From an uncultured Clostridia bacterium (GTDB lineage: Bacteria > Bacillota > Clostridia > Oscillospirales > Acutalibacteraceae), in the NCBI GenBank assembly GCA_944380885.1, contig CALWIZ010000002.1, forward strand, positions 1 to 64,000: a stretch of 64,000 nucleotides of DNA, in the 5' to 3' direction. The notes under the pieces were generated by a model, which was not told the origin of the DNA, ran no database searches, and worked only from the letters and a program-made list of their open reading frames with translations. Of the stretch, positions 46,581 through 56,208 are shown one piece after another. Numbering within the stretch: the stretch's first letter is position 1; each line of letters opens with the position of its first letter. A program made the translations under genes and the position numbers.

Positions 46581-47207
46581 ATGGCAAGATATACCGGTGC
46601 AGTTTGCAGACTTTGCCGCCGCGAGGGTCAGAAGCTGTTCCTCAAGGGCGAGCGCTGCTATTCGGAAAAATGCTCGGTAGGCATCAGAGGCTACGCGCCC
46701 GGCCAGCACGGTCAGGGCAGAAAGAAGTCGTCTGAATACGGTATGCAGCTTCGCGCGAAGCAGACCGCGAGACGTTTCTACGGAGTCCAGGAGAATCAGT
46801 TCTATCATTATTTTGAAATTGCTGAAAAGAAGCAGGGCATTACCGGCGACAACCTTTTAAAAATTCTTGAGAGCCGTCTTGATAATGTAGTATACAGAGT
46901 CGGATTCGCTTCTTCAAGAGCGGAGGCTCGTCAGCTTGTAGGCCACGGTCATTTTGAGGTAAACGGCAAGCGTGTTGATATCGCTTCCTATCTTTTAAGG
47001 GCCGGAGACGTTGTCTCGATATGCGAGAAGAGCCGCGGCAGCGAGAAGATAAAGGCTGTTGTTGAGGCTAACAGCGCGAGACCTGTTCCGCAGTGGATAG
47101 ATGTTGACCGCGAGCAGCTTACTGCTAAAGTTATCGCTCTGCCGACAAGAGACCAGATAGAGGCTCCTGTTGACGAGCAGCTCATCGTCGAGTTCTATTC
47201 TAAGTAA
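46581..47207 (+). CDS. rpsD: 30S ribosomal protein S4, zinc-type
   Basis: 208 residues; primary 16S binder and likely translational repressor of the alpha operon. The N-terminus has [18 protein letters not shown] and a fourth Cys in EKCSVG (C+ form). The S4 RNA-binding domain is seen as [25 protein letters not shown] precedes ATG. Confidence 0.98.
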   Translation: MARYTGAVCRLCRREGQKLFLKGERCYSEKCSVGIRGYAPGQHGQGRKKSSEYGMQLRAKQTARRFYGVQENQFYHYFEIAEKKQGITGDNLLKILESRLDNVVYRVGFASSRAEARQLVGHGHFEVNGKRVDIASYLLRAGDVVSICEKSRGSEKIKAVVEANSARPVPQWIDVDREQLTAKVIALPTRDQIEAPVDEQLIVEFYSK

Positions 47208-47283
47208 TAAAGCGAACTTTGCCGGCGTCTTCCGTACGGGCGCCGCGGCATAAAATAACTGTACGGAGAAACGGAGCTTTTAA

Positions 47284-48234
47284 ATGATAGAAATTGAAAA
47301 GCCCAGAATTGAAACCGTTCAGCTCACAAACGACGGAACCTACGGCAAATTTGTCATGGAGCCGCTTGAGAGAGGCTACGCAACGACACTCGGCAACAGT
47401 ATGCGCCGCGTACTGCTTTCGATACTGCCCGGCGTCGCGGTGACCTCTGTGAAGATAGACGGTGTTGTGCATGAGTTTTCCACTATTCCCGGCGTAAAAG
47501 AGGACGTCACCGAGATAATCCTCAACATAAAGGGTCTGATAGCAAAGCTCCATGCAGATACGGCGAAAAAGATATATATTGAGGCAGAGGGCCCCTGCGT
47601 GGTGACCGCCGCTTCGATAAAGGCCGATTCCGAGGTTGAGATTCTCAATCCTGATATGTACATTGCCACGCTTGACGCGGGAGCCAAGCTCAATATGGAG
47701 ATGACTCTTGACAAGGGCAGGGGCTATGTACCCGCCGACCAGAACAGACCGGCGCAGAATGTTATCGGCGTAATTCCGGTTGACTCTATCTATACGCCTG
47801 TGCTCAAGGCGAATTTCATTGTGGACAATACCCGTGTGGGCAACGTTACCGATAAGGGCAAGCTCACGCTTGAGGTCTGGACCGACGGCTCGATAAGAGC
47901 AAACGAGGCGGTCTCGATGTCCGCTAAGGTGCTTATAGAGCATCTTGAGCTTTTCCTCGATCTGACCGAGGGCGCCTGCGAGGGCGAGAGCATAATGGCA
48001 GAGAAGAACGACAACGAAAAGGAAAAGGTTCTCGATCTCACGATCGACGAGCTGGATTTATCTGTACGCAGCTTCAACTGCCTGAAGCGCGCAGGTATAA
48101 ACACGGTGGAAGACCTTATCAACAAGTCCGAGGAGGATATGATGAAGGTAAGGAATCTCGGCCGCAAGTCGCTTGAAGAGGTTATTGCTAAACTGAATTC
48201 ATTCGGTTTTACCCTTAAAAACGACGATGAATAA
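47284..48234 (+). CDS. rpoA: RNA polymerase alpha subunit
   Basis: 316 residues: N-terminal dimerisation domain (1 to about 230; [20 protein letters not shown]), linker, and C-terminal helix-hairpin-helix domain (about 245-316; [31 protein letters not shown]) that contacts UP elements and activators. ACGGAG precedes ATG. 76 bases after rpsD, 30 before rplQ. Confidence 0.98.
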   Translation: MIEIEKPRIETVQLTNDGTYGKFVMEPLERGYATTLGNSMRRVLLSILPGVAVTSVKIDGVVHEFSTIPGVKEDVTEIILNIKGLIAKLHADTAKKIYIEAEGPCVVTAASIKADSEVEILNPDMYIATLDAGAKLNMEMTLDKGRGYVPADQNRPAQNVIGVIPVDSIYTPVLKANFIVDNTRVGNVTDKGKLTLEVWTDGSIRANEAVSMSAKVLIEHLELFLDLTEGACEGESIMAEKNDNEKEKVLDLTIDELDLSVRSFNCLKRAGINTVEDLINKSEEDMMKVRNLGRKSLEEVIAKLNSFGFTLKNDDE

Positions 48235-48264
48235 AGCAAAATCACTGTTAAGGAGTGAATAGAA

Positions 48265-48606
48265 ATGCCAGGTACCCGCAAACTGGGAAGAACCAGCGAT
48301 CACAGAACCGCCATGTTAAGAGCAATGGTGACCTTTCTGCTTGAGAACGGCAGAATAGAGACTACTGTGACCAGAGCCAAAGAAGTAAGATCAATGGCAG
48401 AGAAGTATATTACACTCGCAAAGGAAAACACCTTAAGTAATAAGCGTCAGGCTATGGCGTTCATCACCAAGGAAGACGTTGTGAGCAAGCTGTTCAATGA
48501 AATTGCTCCGAAGTACGCTGAGGTAAACGGCGGTTACTGCCGTATTGTAAAGACCGGACCGCGCCGCGGTGACGCTGCCGAGATGGCTATAATCGAGTTA
48601 GTATAA
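48265..48606 (+). CDS. rplQ: 50S ribosomal protein L17
   Basis: 113 residues; at the tunnel exit. It begins [20 protein letters not shown] and ends [25 protein letters not shown] precedes ATG. Last gene of the super-operon. In many Firmicutes the ecfA-ecfT-truA genes follow; here a terminator and a YitT gene follow instead. Confidence 0.98.
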   Translation: MPGTRKLGRTSDHRTAMLRAMVTFLLENGRIETTVTRAKEVRSMAEKYITLAKENTLSNKRQAMAFITKEDVVSKLFNEIAPKYAEVNGGYCRIVKTGPRRGDAAEMAIIELV

Positions 48607-48756
48607 CTTCGTGGGTTTAGTGCTCACATTGGGCACGGCGCAGCCTTACAGGCATATGCCGTTTGACGCGGCGTTTTGCGCCGATAATGTGTGTACTAAA
48701 ACAAAAAACAGACATAAGCCGTGAAATTGAATTTTCAGGCCTGTCCGTAATCCGAA

Positions 48757-48790
48757 CCGCCGCAGGGCTTATGCCCCGCGGCGGTTTTTG
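48757..48790 (+). terminator. Terminator of the S10-spc-alpha super-operon
   Basis: CCGCCGC / GCGGCGG stem extended by GGGC/GCCC, followed by TTTTT, 150 bases after rplQ. Confidence 0.8.
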
Positions 48791-48829
48791 CGTCAGCAAT
48801 TTTTTTGAATTTGCGGTTTTTGCGTCAGC
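48781..48829. repeat. 17-bp direct repeat
   Basis: GCGGTTTTTGCGTCAGC occurs exactly at 48781-48797 and 48813-48829, 15 bases apart. The first copy overlaps the terminator tail. Confidence 0.85.
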
Positions 48830-48910
48830 GATTTTTGGCGTTTACGGCTTTTGTGTCCATAGTTTTTTAATCGCTTTTTGCCCCCGCGAAATTGCAGCGG
48901 AGACAGTGAA

Positions 48911-48947
48911 CCGGCGTCCGCCCTGAAAGGCACAGGACGGACGCCGG
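48911..48947. repeat. Inverted repeat in the rplQ-yitT gap
   Basis: CCGGCGTCCG and CGGACGCCGG form a perfect 10-bp stem. No T-tract follows on either strand in the right orientation, so this is probably not a terminator. The rest of the 48607-49077 stretch shows no gene. Confidence 0.7.
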
Positions 48948-49077
48948 AAACAAAAAAACGCGGCGGGGAAAAAATATAAGTGGCTTGAATCTGCTGTAAG
49001 CTCAGGCTTAAAGCCGCCGGAAACATAATAAAACACCTGAAACAGAAATGCCGCGGCAAATAACAGAAAGCTGCCGC

Positions 49078-49106
49078 TTTACAATATGTTCCGATTGTGT
49101 TATTCT
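49078..49106 (+). promoter_or_regulatory. Candidate promoter of the yitT-like gene
   Basis: TTTACA and TATTCT with 17-base spacing, 48 bases before the start codon. Confidence 0.5.
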
Positions 49107-49154
49107 TAAAATAAAGGGTAAAATATTTTGATTTTGCGGAAAGGAAAAGCGGAT

Positions 49155-50036
49155 ATGGGAAAAAAATTCAAAAAGCTGAGCCGCGCGGAAGCGGTCTATA
49201 ATATTAAATTTTTTCTGCTGCTTAATCTCGGACTTATCTTTACCGCGGTGGGGATATCTGTGTTTAAAACGCCTAATCACCTCGCCTTTGGAGGCACCTC
49301 GGGAATGTCAATTATACTCTCAACAGTTTTCCCTAAGCTGAATGTCGGCGGCGCGATGTGGATAGTAAACGCTCTGCTTGTGGTGCTTGGCGTAATATTT
49401 CTAAATATAAAATCAATGGGTTGGACGGTTTACTCATCTTTTGCACTGTCCTTTTATGTAACTGTATGTGAAAAGCTGTTTCCGCTTGAAAACCCGCTTA
49501 CCGACCAGCGCTTTCTGGAGTTCTGCTTCGCGGTGATACTTCCGGCGATAGGCTCGGCGATTGTCTTCAATATCGGCGCGTCAACCGGCGGCACCGATAT
49601 AATAGCGATGATACTCAATAAGCACACAAGCCTTGAAATAGGAAAGTCGCTGCTGATAAGCGACCTCGGTATAGTGCTTATCGCGGCGTATCTTTACGGC
49701 GCCTCGACCGGACTGTACTGCATACTCGGTATGATACTCAAATGCACGGTGGTAGACAGCGCGATAGAAAGCCTCAATCTGCGAAAGGTGTGCACAGTGA
49801 TAAGCAGCGAGCCTGATAAGGTAAAGAAATTTATAATGGAGCAGTTAAAGCGCACCGCGACTGAGCAGGAGGCGCACGGCGCTTACAGCAATAATGCCGA
49901 AAAGGTGCTTATGACGGTGCTGACCCGCCGTGAGGCGGCAACGCTCCGGAATTTTATACGCAAAGAGGACCCGCACGCCTTTATAACCATTGTAAACAGC
50001 AGTGAAATTATCGGCAAGGGCTTCCGCTCAATCTGA
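49155..50036 (+). CDS. YitT-family membrane protein
   Basis: 293 residues: five or six helices (about 15-210; FGGTSGMSIILSTVFP, NIGASTGGTDIIAMILNKHT), then a soluble DUF2179 domain (about 215-293; VCTVISSEPDKVKKFIM, AFITIVNSSEIIGKGF). The family is widespread in Firmicutes and functionally unproven; transport has been suggested. AAAGG fits ATG 49155; nine upstream codons beginning with TTG are rejected. Monocistronic, between its own promoter and terminator. Confidence 0.9.
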   Translation: MGKKFKKLSRAEAVYNIKFFLLLNLGLIFTAVGISVFKTPNHLAFGGTSGMSIILSTVFPKLNVGGAMWIVNALLVVLGVIFLNIKSMGWTVYSSFALSFYVTVCEKLFPLENPLTDQRFLEFCFAVILPAIGSAIVFNIGASTGGTDIIAMILNKHTSLEIGKSLLISDLGIVLIAAYLYGASTGLYCILGMILKCTVVDSAIESLNLRKVCTVISSEPDKVKKFIMEQLKRTATEQEAHGAYSNNAEKVLMTVLTRREAATLRNFIRKEDPHAFITIVNSSEIIGKGFRSI

Positions 50037-50082
50037 AATCCGCGGAGAAATAAATCAGCGGAGCAGGAAAATTAAATATAAT

Positions 50083-50146
50083 AAAACGGCAGCTTTATTC
50101 AGGCCGCGGTTGACGCGGTATCCGGAAAGCACTGCCGTTTTTTTAT
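50083..50146. terminator. Terminator between yitT-like gene and malQ
   Basis: AAAACGGCAG / CTGCCGTTTT stem with a long, partly paired loop followed by a T-run on the plus strand. It can serve the convergent malQ transcript as well, given the A-rich left flank. Confidence 0.7.
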
Positions 50147-50155
50147 TTGTTTTAT

Positions 50156-51646
50156 TCAGTCCCTGTTCCTGCCCGACGACAGCCGGCGCACGGTTTTTTC
50201 AAGATTTTCGTTAAGGTCATCAGGCGAGAGCCGCCATTCCCAGTTGCCCGACGGCACTCCGGGAGTGTTGAGCCTTGCCGAGGAATCAAGCTCAAGATAG
50301 TCCTGCATAGGTATTATTACCATGCGCGCCTTTGATTTCATCGCGTAGGATATAAGGCTTAAAACCGCCGAACCGGATTTATCGGCAGGCACAAGCCGCG
50401 AGAACATAAGCCGTTCCTTGTCGGTCGCCTTTTCGTACCAGCCGCGTGTGGTGTCGTTGTCGTGCGTGCCGGTGTAGCATATGCAGTTTCTGCTGAAATT
50501 TTTAGGCAAAAACTGATTTGACAGGTCTGAGCTGAAGGCAAACTGCAGCACCTTCATATCGGGAAATCCGGTGTCGCTGACCAGCTTCTTTACTTCCGGC
50601 GTGTCTCCGCCTAAATCCTCGGCTATTATTTCCGCACGGACATTTTCCTTAACCGCGTTCCAGAAGCCCATCCCCGCGCCCTTTTCCCAGGTGCCGCTGC
50701 GCGCGGTTTCTGCGCCGTAGGGAATGGTGTAATAGTCGGCAAACGCCCTGAAATGGTCTATGCGTATAATATCGTACATAGTCGAATTGTGCATAAGCCG
50801 CCGCTTCCACCAGTCGTAGCCGTCGTTTTTTTGGTAATCCCAGTCGTAAATCGGATTGCCCCACAGCTGTCCGTCAGCTGAGAAAATATCAGGCGGCACA
50901 CCCGCTACCAGCACCGGAGTCATATCACGGCCTAAACGGAAATTATCGGGATTGCTCCAGACGTCGGCGCTTTCAAGCTGAACGTAAAAAGGAATATCAC
51001 CTATCAGCTTTATGCCGTTTTCATTGGCGTAGGTTTTGAGCCGCATATACTGGCTGAAGAAAAAATACTGCGTTATTTTATAGAAAAGTATCTTTTCCGC
51101 ATGGCGGTTCTTAAACTGCTGTATAGCTGCCGGAAGACGGTATTTAAGCCCGTCGTCAAGTTCCAGAAAGCTCTTTTTGCGCTTAACCTCCCTTATAGCC
51201 GAGAAAAGCGCAAAATCCTCAAGCCAAAATTCGTTTTCTTTGCAGAAGCGTTTGAAATCACGCGAGCGCGGGTCAAAATTCTCCGCCGCTTTTTTAATAA
51301 GCGGCAGCTTGAACTCACGAACCGCGCGGTAATTGACATTTTGCGGAAAATCATGCTCGGGAATATCAGCCGGATTTAACAGCCCGTCGTTTACAAGCAA
51401 TTCGAGGTCTATAAAAAGCAGCTCACCGGCAAAGGCGCTGACCGAGCTGTATGGCGAGTTGCCCTTACCGACCGGACACAGCGGAAGCAGCTGCCAGCAG
51501 GACTGACGGCTGCCTTTTAAAAAATCAACAAATCTGTAAGCCTCGCTGCCGAGCGAGCCTATACCGCAGCGGTCGGGCAGGGAGGAAAGATGCAGCAGAA
51601 TACCGCTTTCCCTTTTGTATTTTGGCTCGTTACCCTTTAACCGCAC
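50156..51646 (-). CDS. malQ: 4-alpha-glucanotransferase (amylomaltase)
   Basis: About 496 residues, GH77. It disproportionates malto-oligosaccharides, releasing glucose and longer dextrins. The catalytic residues are visible: the nucleophile Asp in RIDHFRAF, acid/base Glu in AEDLGG, and Asp in GTHDNDTTRGW. SGILLHLSSLPDRCGIGSLG near the front and GVPSGNWEWRL near the end are GH77 signatures. I favour GTG 51646, nine bases after AGGAG; a TTG at 51655 abuts the binding site. It overlaps the upstream permease gene by 17 bases, so it is the last gene of a sugar-uptake operon. Confidence 0.95.
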   Translation of the reverse strand: MRLKGNEPKYKRESGILLHLSSLPDRCGIGSLGSEAYRFVDFLKGSRQSCWQLLPLCPVGKGNSPYSSVSAFAGELLFIDLELLVNDGLLNPADIPEHDFPQNVNYRAVREFKLPLIKKAAENFDPRSRDFKRFCKENEFWLEDFALFSAIREVKRKKSFLELDDGLKYRLPAAIQQFKNRHAEKILFYKITQYFFFSQYMRLKTYANENGIKLIGDIPFYVQLESADVWSNPDNFRLGRDMTPVLVAGVPPDIFSADGQLWGNPIYDWDYQKNDGYDWWKRRLMHNSTMYDIIRIDHFRAFADYYTIPYGAETARSGTWEKGAGMGFWNAVKENVRAEIIAEDLGGDTPEVKKLVSDTGFPDMKVLQFAFSSDLSNQFLPKNFSRNCICYTGTHDNDTTRGWYEKATDKERLMFSRLVPADKSGSAVLSLISYAMKSKARMVIIPMQDYLELDSSARLNTPGVPSGNWEWRLSPDDLNENLEKTVRRLSSGRNRD

Positions 51647-52460
51647 CCGCCGCAACTCCTTTTATTATATATTTCTGACTGGAAAGATAAAAAACTATTA
51701 CCGGTATTACCGAAAGCACCAGCATCGCCATAAGAGCGCCCATATCAACTGAGCCGTAGCCGCCCTTGAGATACTGCACTGCTATCGGTATGGTGCGGTA
51801 ATCTCCGCCTATTACAAGGTAGGGCAGCAGGTAATCGTTCCATATCCACATCGAATTGAGTATGGCGACGGTTATGGCGGTAGGCTTGAGAATCGGAAAA
51901 ACGACCAGCCAAAAGGTCTCGAAGGGAGAACAGCCGTCTATTGTCGCTGCCTCCTCAATGCCGAGCGGCACCGTTTTTATAAAGCCGGTAAACATAAAAA
52001 CCGAAAGTCCCGCCCCGAAGCCGAGGTATATTAATATTATACCAATCGGATTGTCAAGATGCAAGACGTTGGCGGTTTTTGACATCGTAAACATAACCAT
52101 CTGAAACGGTACTATAATTGAGAAGACAAGCGCGTAGTAAAGCGCAGAGGTGTAAACGGTTTTTACTCTCACAATATACCACGCGCACATTGACGTAAAA
52201 ATAATTATAGCCGCGATCGAGAAAAGGGTTATAAAGAGCGACCACCCGAATGCCGACGGAAAACCCGTGCTGCTTATACCCGTGGTGTAATTGGACAGAC
52301 CCACAAAATCATTTCCCGTTGGTATCGTAAAGGGGCTCTGGCTTATCGAGAATTTTGCCTTGAATGAGTTTATCAGAATTACCGCTACCGGAAAGATAAA
52401 GACGGCGGCAAAAGCGCAGAGAAGCAGAAAGAAAATAATGTTGAGTATTTTTCTTGCCAT
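51630..52460 (-). CDS. Sugar ABC transporter permease (MalG type)
   Basis: 276 residues, six membrane helices. The cytosolic EAA loop EEAATIDGCSPFETFWLVVF, with PILKPTAI following, contacts the ATPase, and the family ending (YIIKGVAAGAVKG) is complete. With the MalF-type permease it forms the importer channel (CUT1 family). It abuts malF (one-base overlap) and overlaps malQ. Substrate is most likely malto-oligosaccharide because of malQ, but this is context inference. Confidence 0.93.
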   Translation of the reverse strand: MARKILNIIFFLLLCAFAAVFIFPVAVILINSFKAKFSISQSPFTIPTGNDFVGLSNYTTGISSTGFPSAFGWSLFITLFSIAAIIIFTSMCAWYIVRVKTVYTSALYYALVFSIIVPFQMVMFTMSKTANVLHLDNPIGIILIYLGFGAGLSVFMFTGFIKTVPLGIEEAATIDGCSPFETFWLVVFPILKPTAITVAILNSMWIWNDYLLPYLVIGGDYRTIPIAVQYLKGGYGSVDMGALMAMLVLSVIPVIVFYLSSQKYIIKGVAAGAVKG

Positions 52461-53305
52461 CAGCTTTCAACCTCTTTTCTTCTTGTCAGCCACAGCTGCG
52501 CGAGAGCTATTACCGCCACTATTATAAAGAATATGACGGCTTTCGCCTGTCCTACTCCCTCATATCCGGTTCGGGAATAAAATGTGTTGAAAATATCGAG
52601 AGCCACCATCTGTGTGCGGTCGGCGGGAGCGCCGGCGGTCAGAGCCAGGTTCTGATCAAACAGCTTGAAGGAATTAGTTATGGTCAGAAAAAGGCATATA
52701 GTGACCGACGGCATTACCGACGGAATTGTTATTCTGAAAAGTACGGTGGCGGCGTTCGCTCCGTCCACTCTTGCCGCCTCTAAAATATCGCCCGGGATAT
52801 TCTGGATACCGGCTATATAAATTATCATCATATAGCCTATCATCTGCCAGTGCATAAGCACTACAAGTCCCCAGAATCCGAAGGATGGGTCAGAGGTTAT
52901 AGAGTAGCCGAAGCGGTAAAGAATACCGTTAATAATGACCTGCCATATATAACCGAGCACGATTCCGCCTATAAGGTTCGGCATAAAGAATACTGTTCGG
53001 AAAAAATTTGTGCCGGGCAGCTCCCTTGTAAATAAAAGAGCCAGCGCGAATGCCAGAACGTTTATGCCTATGACAGAAACCGCCGCAAATTTTACCGTAA
53101 AGATTAAGGAATCGATAAAAAGCCGGTCGTCGGTAAACGCGCGGATATAGTTTGAAAATCCGACAAACTGCGCGTCGGTAACGGTGCGGAACTCGGTAAA
53201 CGAGAGCAGGACGCCCATTATAAACGGTATTACAAAGGCTATGAGAAATGCCGCAAGGGTCGGCAGTACGAATATCGGAAACCAGCGTTTCACCGTTTTT
53301 TCCAT
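52460..53305 (-). CDS. Sugar ABC transporter permease (MalF type)
   Basis: 281 residues, six helices, without the long MalF periplasmic domain of enterobacteria. The EAA loop is EAARVDGANAATVLFRITIP, followed by SVMPSVTICLF. CUT1-family partner of the next permease; directly follows the binding-protein gene with no gap. GTGAAACG-type downstream sequence; the start is ATG 53305 next to the stop of the binding protein. Confidence 0.93.
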   Translation of the reverse strand: MEKTVKRWFPIFVLPTLAAFLIAFVIPFIMGVLLSFTEFRTVTDAQFVGFSNYIRAFTDDRLFIDSLIFTVKFAAVSVIGINVLAFALALLFTRELPGTNFFRTVFFMPNLIGGIVLGYIWQVIINGILYRFGYSITSDPSFGFWGLVVLMHWQMIGYMMIIYIAGIQNIPGDILEAARVDGANAATVLFRITIPSVMPSVTICLFLTITNSFKLFDQNLALTAGAPADRTQMVALDIFNTFYSRTGYEGVGQAKAVIFFIIVAVIALAQLWLTRRKEVES

Positions 53306-54646
53306 TTAAGCTCGCTCACTCTTCCATTTGTCGGTTATTATTTTTCTTACGTCTTCCCATTTCTTGTCGCCCTGGACGTAGTCAAGCAGAGCGCTTCCGG
53401 TATCCTTTTTGAAGGCTTCACTCGGAAATCCGGTAAATACCCACGGTATATTCTTTACCGAGTCGTCATTCATATAACGGGCTATTTCCTTTGCGAGCGG
53501 GTCGTCGGGAAGCTCGTCTTCAGAAAATGTGTTGAACGGGGTTATAAATCCGAGCTTTTCGGTTACATATTTTTTGCCTGTCTCACTGCTGAAAAGCCAC
53601 TCAAGAAAATCAAGTGAGTTTTTCTGCTGCTCTTCGGAAGCGTTTTTGTTTATAGCAAGGTAGTTTTCTGTGCCTATACATATGCCCTGTCCTTTTTCAC
53701 CCTCGACACCGGTGTAAAGGGGCAGCATTTTAATATCTTCTTTTTTGACGGTATTGCCCTCAACTCCGGAAATCTGCGACCATGCCCAGTTTCCGTTCTG
53801 AACCATTGCCGCTTTGCCGAGTGCAAACTCCGCCATCGAATCGGCAACCGATTTCGAGCCTAAAAGCGAAGGCTTTGTTACGGAATTGTTTATATAAAGG
53901 TCAAAAAGATTTTCAAAGTTCTCGGCATACTTGTATTCGATTTCGCCGGCGTCAAGCACCGCAAGCGGAAGGTCGGCGTTTTCCTCGTTTTTCTCGGCAA
54001 ATTCGTAATAAATCGGAACATTGAGCAGATGTGTCTGCCAGCGCCAGTCCTCGCCGCTCGCAAGCGAGGTCGAGGCGAACACGCCTTCTATTCCGAGTGC
54101 GGAAAGGTTTTTGCTCATATCCTCGACAACCGCCTTGAGCTTGTCAAAGCTGTCAATTTCGTCAGCGGATTTAAGGTCAGTCTTTTTGTTAGGCAGAGCG
54201 AAGTACTTTTTCATTATCGCGTCATTGTAAATTATGCCATAGCCTTCTACCACATAGGGAATGGCGTACACTCCGTCGCCTTCCTTTATGGCAAGCGACT
54301 TATCCGACAGCATATCGTAGAGCTTGCTGTCCTTTATGTCGAGACAGTAGCTTTTCCATGCCTCATAGCCTACCGGACCGTTTACCTGAAAAATGGTAGG
54401 GGCGCTGGATTTGGCTATTTCCGATTTGAGAGTCTGTTCGTAGTTATTGGCGGCAGCGGTGACAACCTTTACCTTTACGCCTTTTTCCTCTTCGTACTTT
54501 TTGGCAAGCTCCTCGTAAACTGAAGCGGATTCGGGCTTAAAGTTAAGAAAATACACCTCCGTGCTGTCTTTTTCTCCGCAGCCCGCAAGCGAGGCGCAGG
54601 AGAGCGCGCAGATTATAGATAATATAAAAGAAATCGTTTTTTTCAT
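53306..54646 (-). CDS. Sugar ABC transporter substrate-binding lipoprotein
   Basis: 446 residues with a lipoprotein signal peptide (CALSCASLAGC, lipobox LAGC). The mature part is a bilobal extracellular solute-binding protein of family 1 (VTAAANNYEQTLKSEIAKSS; AMVQNGNWAWSQISGVEGN; NYLAINKNASEEQQKNSLDF). AGGAGG fits ATG 54646; 11 upstream codons are rejected. First gene of the operon. No ABC ATPase is encoded here, so a shared MsmX-like ATPase elsewhere is expected, as is common for CUT1 importers in Firmicutes. Confidence 0.93.
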   Translation of the reverse strand: MKKTISFILSIICALSCASLAGCGEKDSTEVYFLNFKPESASVYEELAKKYEEEKGVKVKVVTAAANNYEQTLKSEIAKSSAPTIFQVNGPVGYEAWKSYCLDIKDSKLYDMLSDKSLAIKEGDGVYAIPYVVEGYGIIYNDAIMKKYFALPNKKTDLKSADEIDSFDKLKAVVEDMSKNLSALGIEGVFASTSLASGEDWRWQTHLLNVPIYYEFAEKNEENADLPLAVLDAGEIEYKYAENFENLFDLYINNSVTKPSLLGSKSVADSMAEFALGKAAMVQNGNWAWSQISGVEGNTVKKEDIKMLPLYTGVEGEKGQGICIGTENYLAINKNASEEQQKNSLDFLEWLFSSETGKKYVTEKLGFITPFNTFSEDELPDDPLAKEIARYMNDDSVKNIPWVFTGFPSEAFKKDTGSALLDYVQGDKKWEDVRKIITDKWKSERA

Positions 54647-54824
54647 ATAATACCTCCTGTAGATTTCTTTTAATAACATTCCTCAAAAATCTCAAAAAAT
54701 TCCGTATGTTGGTTTTCGGAGCTTAAAAAATAAAAAAAGAATAAAAAAGGCTGTCCGGAAAAAATTTTAAAAGCGTTCTAACCGGGACAACCTCGGCATA
54801 CTATTTATTGTGAGGTGACAGGGT
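54647..54824. other. Divergent gap between sugar importer and spoIIIA operon
   Basis: Contains an imperfect inverted repeat (GGCTGTCCGG near 54749 and CCGGGACAACC near 54783) and a CATACTAT box at 54797-54804 that resembles a sigma-E -10 element for spoIIIAA, though no convincing -35 is seen at the right distance. Confidence 0.4.
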
Positions 54825-55760
54825 ATGGAAAACAGAGACAGCTTTAATTCCGCTCTTTACGGAGTGGCGGAGAGAATAAGAGAAAAACTTGAAAAACTGC
54901 CCACTACGGTAAAACAGGGCGCCGAGGAAATAAGACTGCGGACAGGTCTTCCCGTGGCGCTTACCGTGGGCGGTGAGACGGTTTTTGTACTCGAAAGCGG
55001 CAGGGTTTCGTTTTATATTACGCAGGGGCTTTTAAAAGCCGAAAAGCGTGACGTTGAGGAGAGCTTCAGACTGCTTTGTAAAAATTCGGCTTTTGCTCAT
55101 TCCGAAGAGCTTAAAAACGGTTTTATTATGATGGAGGGCGGTCACAGAGCCGGAGTGTGCGGCAGACTGACCGGAAACGGCGTAATGCACGATGTGTCGT
55201 CGGTCAATATAAGAATAGCGCGGGAAATTTTCGGTGCCGCTAACGATATTGCGAGGGCCTACAAGGGTGGCGGACTGCTTATAGCCGGGCCTCCGGGCAG
55301 CGGAAAGACCACGGTGCTGCGTGACCTTGTGCGGCAGCTCGCGGGCGGACTGTGCGGCAGGATTTACCGCGTGGCGGTAATTGACAGCAGGGGAGAAATT
55401 TCGGGCAGCAGCGGCGGAGTTGCCTATAACGATTTAGGAGCCGGAACCGATGTTCTGCTGACCTCCGACAAAGCGGCGGGACTTGAAATAGCGGTAAGAA
55501 CAATGTTCCCCGATATAGTGGCGTTTGACGAGATAGGAACCGAAAAGGAGCTTGCCGGAGTCAGCGGCAGCTTTAACGCGGGAGTCAGCATAATAACCAC
55601 CGCTCACGCCGGCAGCGAGGAAGACCTTATGCGGCGCGCGGTCACAAGAGAGCTGATAAAGAGCGGAGCGATAAACTCTGTCGCGTTTCTGCCTTCTCTT
55701 CACGGCGGCACCATAAAAATGCTCGACACAAAGGAGCTTTTCCGTGGACTGGCTGTTTAA
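54825..55760 (+). CDS. spoIIIAA: Stage III sporulation protein AA
   Basis: 311 residues; secretion-type ATPase in the mother cell, energising the SpoIIIA-SpoIIQ channel between mother cell and forespore. Walker A is GPPGSGKTTVLRDL (about 153), with a Walker B-like MFPDIVAFDEIGTEKE (about 226). VCGRLTGNGVMHDVSSVNIR is a family block. GTGAGGTGACAGGGT is a weak binding site before ATG. Its last 17 bases overlap spoIIIAB. First of eight genes. Confidence 0.96.
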   Translation: MENRDSFNSALYGVAERIREKLEKLPTTVKQGAEEIRLRTGLPVALTVGGETVFVLESGRVSFYITQGLLKAEKRDVEESFRLLCKNSAFAHSEELKNGFIMMEGGHRAGVCGRLTGNGVMHDVSSVNIRIAREIFGAANDIARAYKGGGLLIAGPPGSGKTTVLRDLVRQLAGGLCGRIYRVAVIDSRGEISGSSGGVAYNDLGAGTDVLLTSDKAAGLEIAVRTMFPDIVAFDEIGTEKELAGVSGSFNAGVSIITTAHAGSEEDLMRRAVTRELIKSGAINSVAFLPSLHGGTIKMLDTKELFRGLAV

Positions 55761-56199
55761 GCTGGCAGGACTTGTACTCATTTTCTCCGCTTCGTCGCTC
55801 GCCGGCTTTTTGAAATCCCTCAGGCTTAAAAAAAGACACTTAAAGCTGTCTGAAATCTGCCGTTCGCTGTCTGAGCTTAAGGAGCATATAAGACTCGGCG
55901 CCGGAGAGACGGGCGATATAGTAAATCGCTGCTTTGAAAGGGATACCGCGGTATATACGGGACGGGGAGCGGAAATAAATCCCGCGTACCTCGAAAAGCC
56001 GGACGTCGCTCTGCTGCGTGAGTTTTTTGACAATATGGGTATGGCGGACGCGGACGCCGAATGCGGCAGAACCGAGCTTTACATAAAACTTTTCGAAACA
56101 AGATGCGGCGAGGCGGAGAAAAAATGCGGGGAACTCTGCCGGCTTTACAATACTCTCGGAGTGCTGTGCGGCGTGTTTTTATGTATTTTTTTCTTGTAG
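55744..56199 (+). CDS. spoIIIAB: Stage III sporulation protein AB
   Basis: 151 residues, with an N-terminal membrane helix, a cytosolic helical GspF-like domain and a C-terminal helix (LGVLCGVFLCIFFL). It resembles the secretion-system platform protein. LKLSEICRSLSELKEHIRLG is a typical stretch. The start is GTG 55744 inside the end of spoIIIAA, so the genes are coupled. Confidence 0.92.
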   Translation: MDWLFKLAGLVLIFSASSLAGFLKSLRLKKRHLKLSEICRSLSELKEHIRLGAGETGDIVNRCFERDTAVYTGRGAEINPAYLEKPDVALLREFFDNMGMADADAECGRTELYIKLFETRCGEAEKKCGELCRLYNTLGVLCGVFLCIFFL

Positions 56200-56208
56200 G
56201 TGAAACTG

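Noticed and set aside
54740-54800. Terminator for a minus-strand transcript upstream of the sugar operon
   Set aside because: The hairpin has a T-rich flank on the minus strand, but no minus-strand gene lies upstream of it (55 kb onward is plus-strand), so a terminator role is unsupported.
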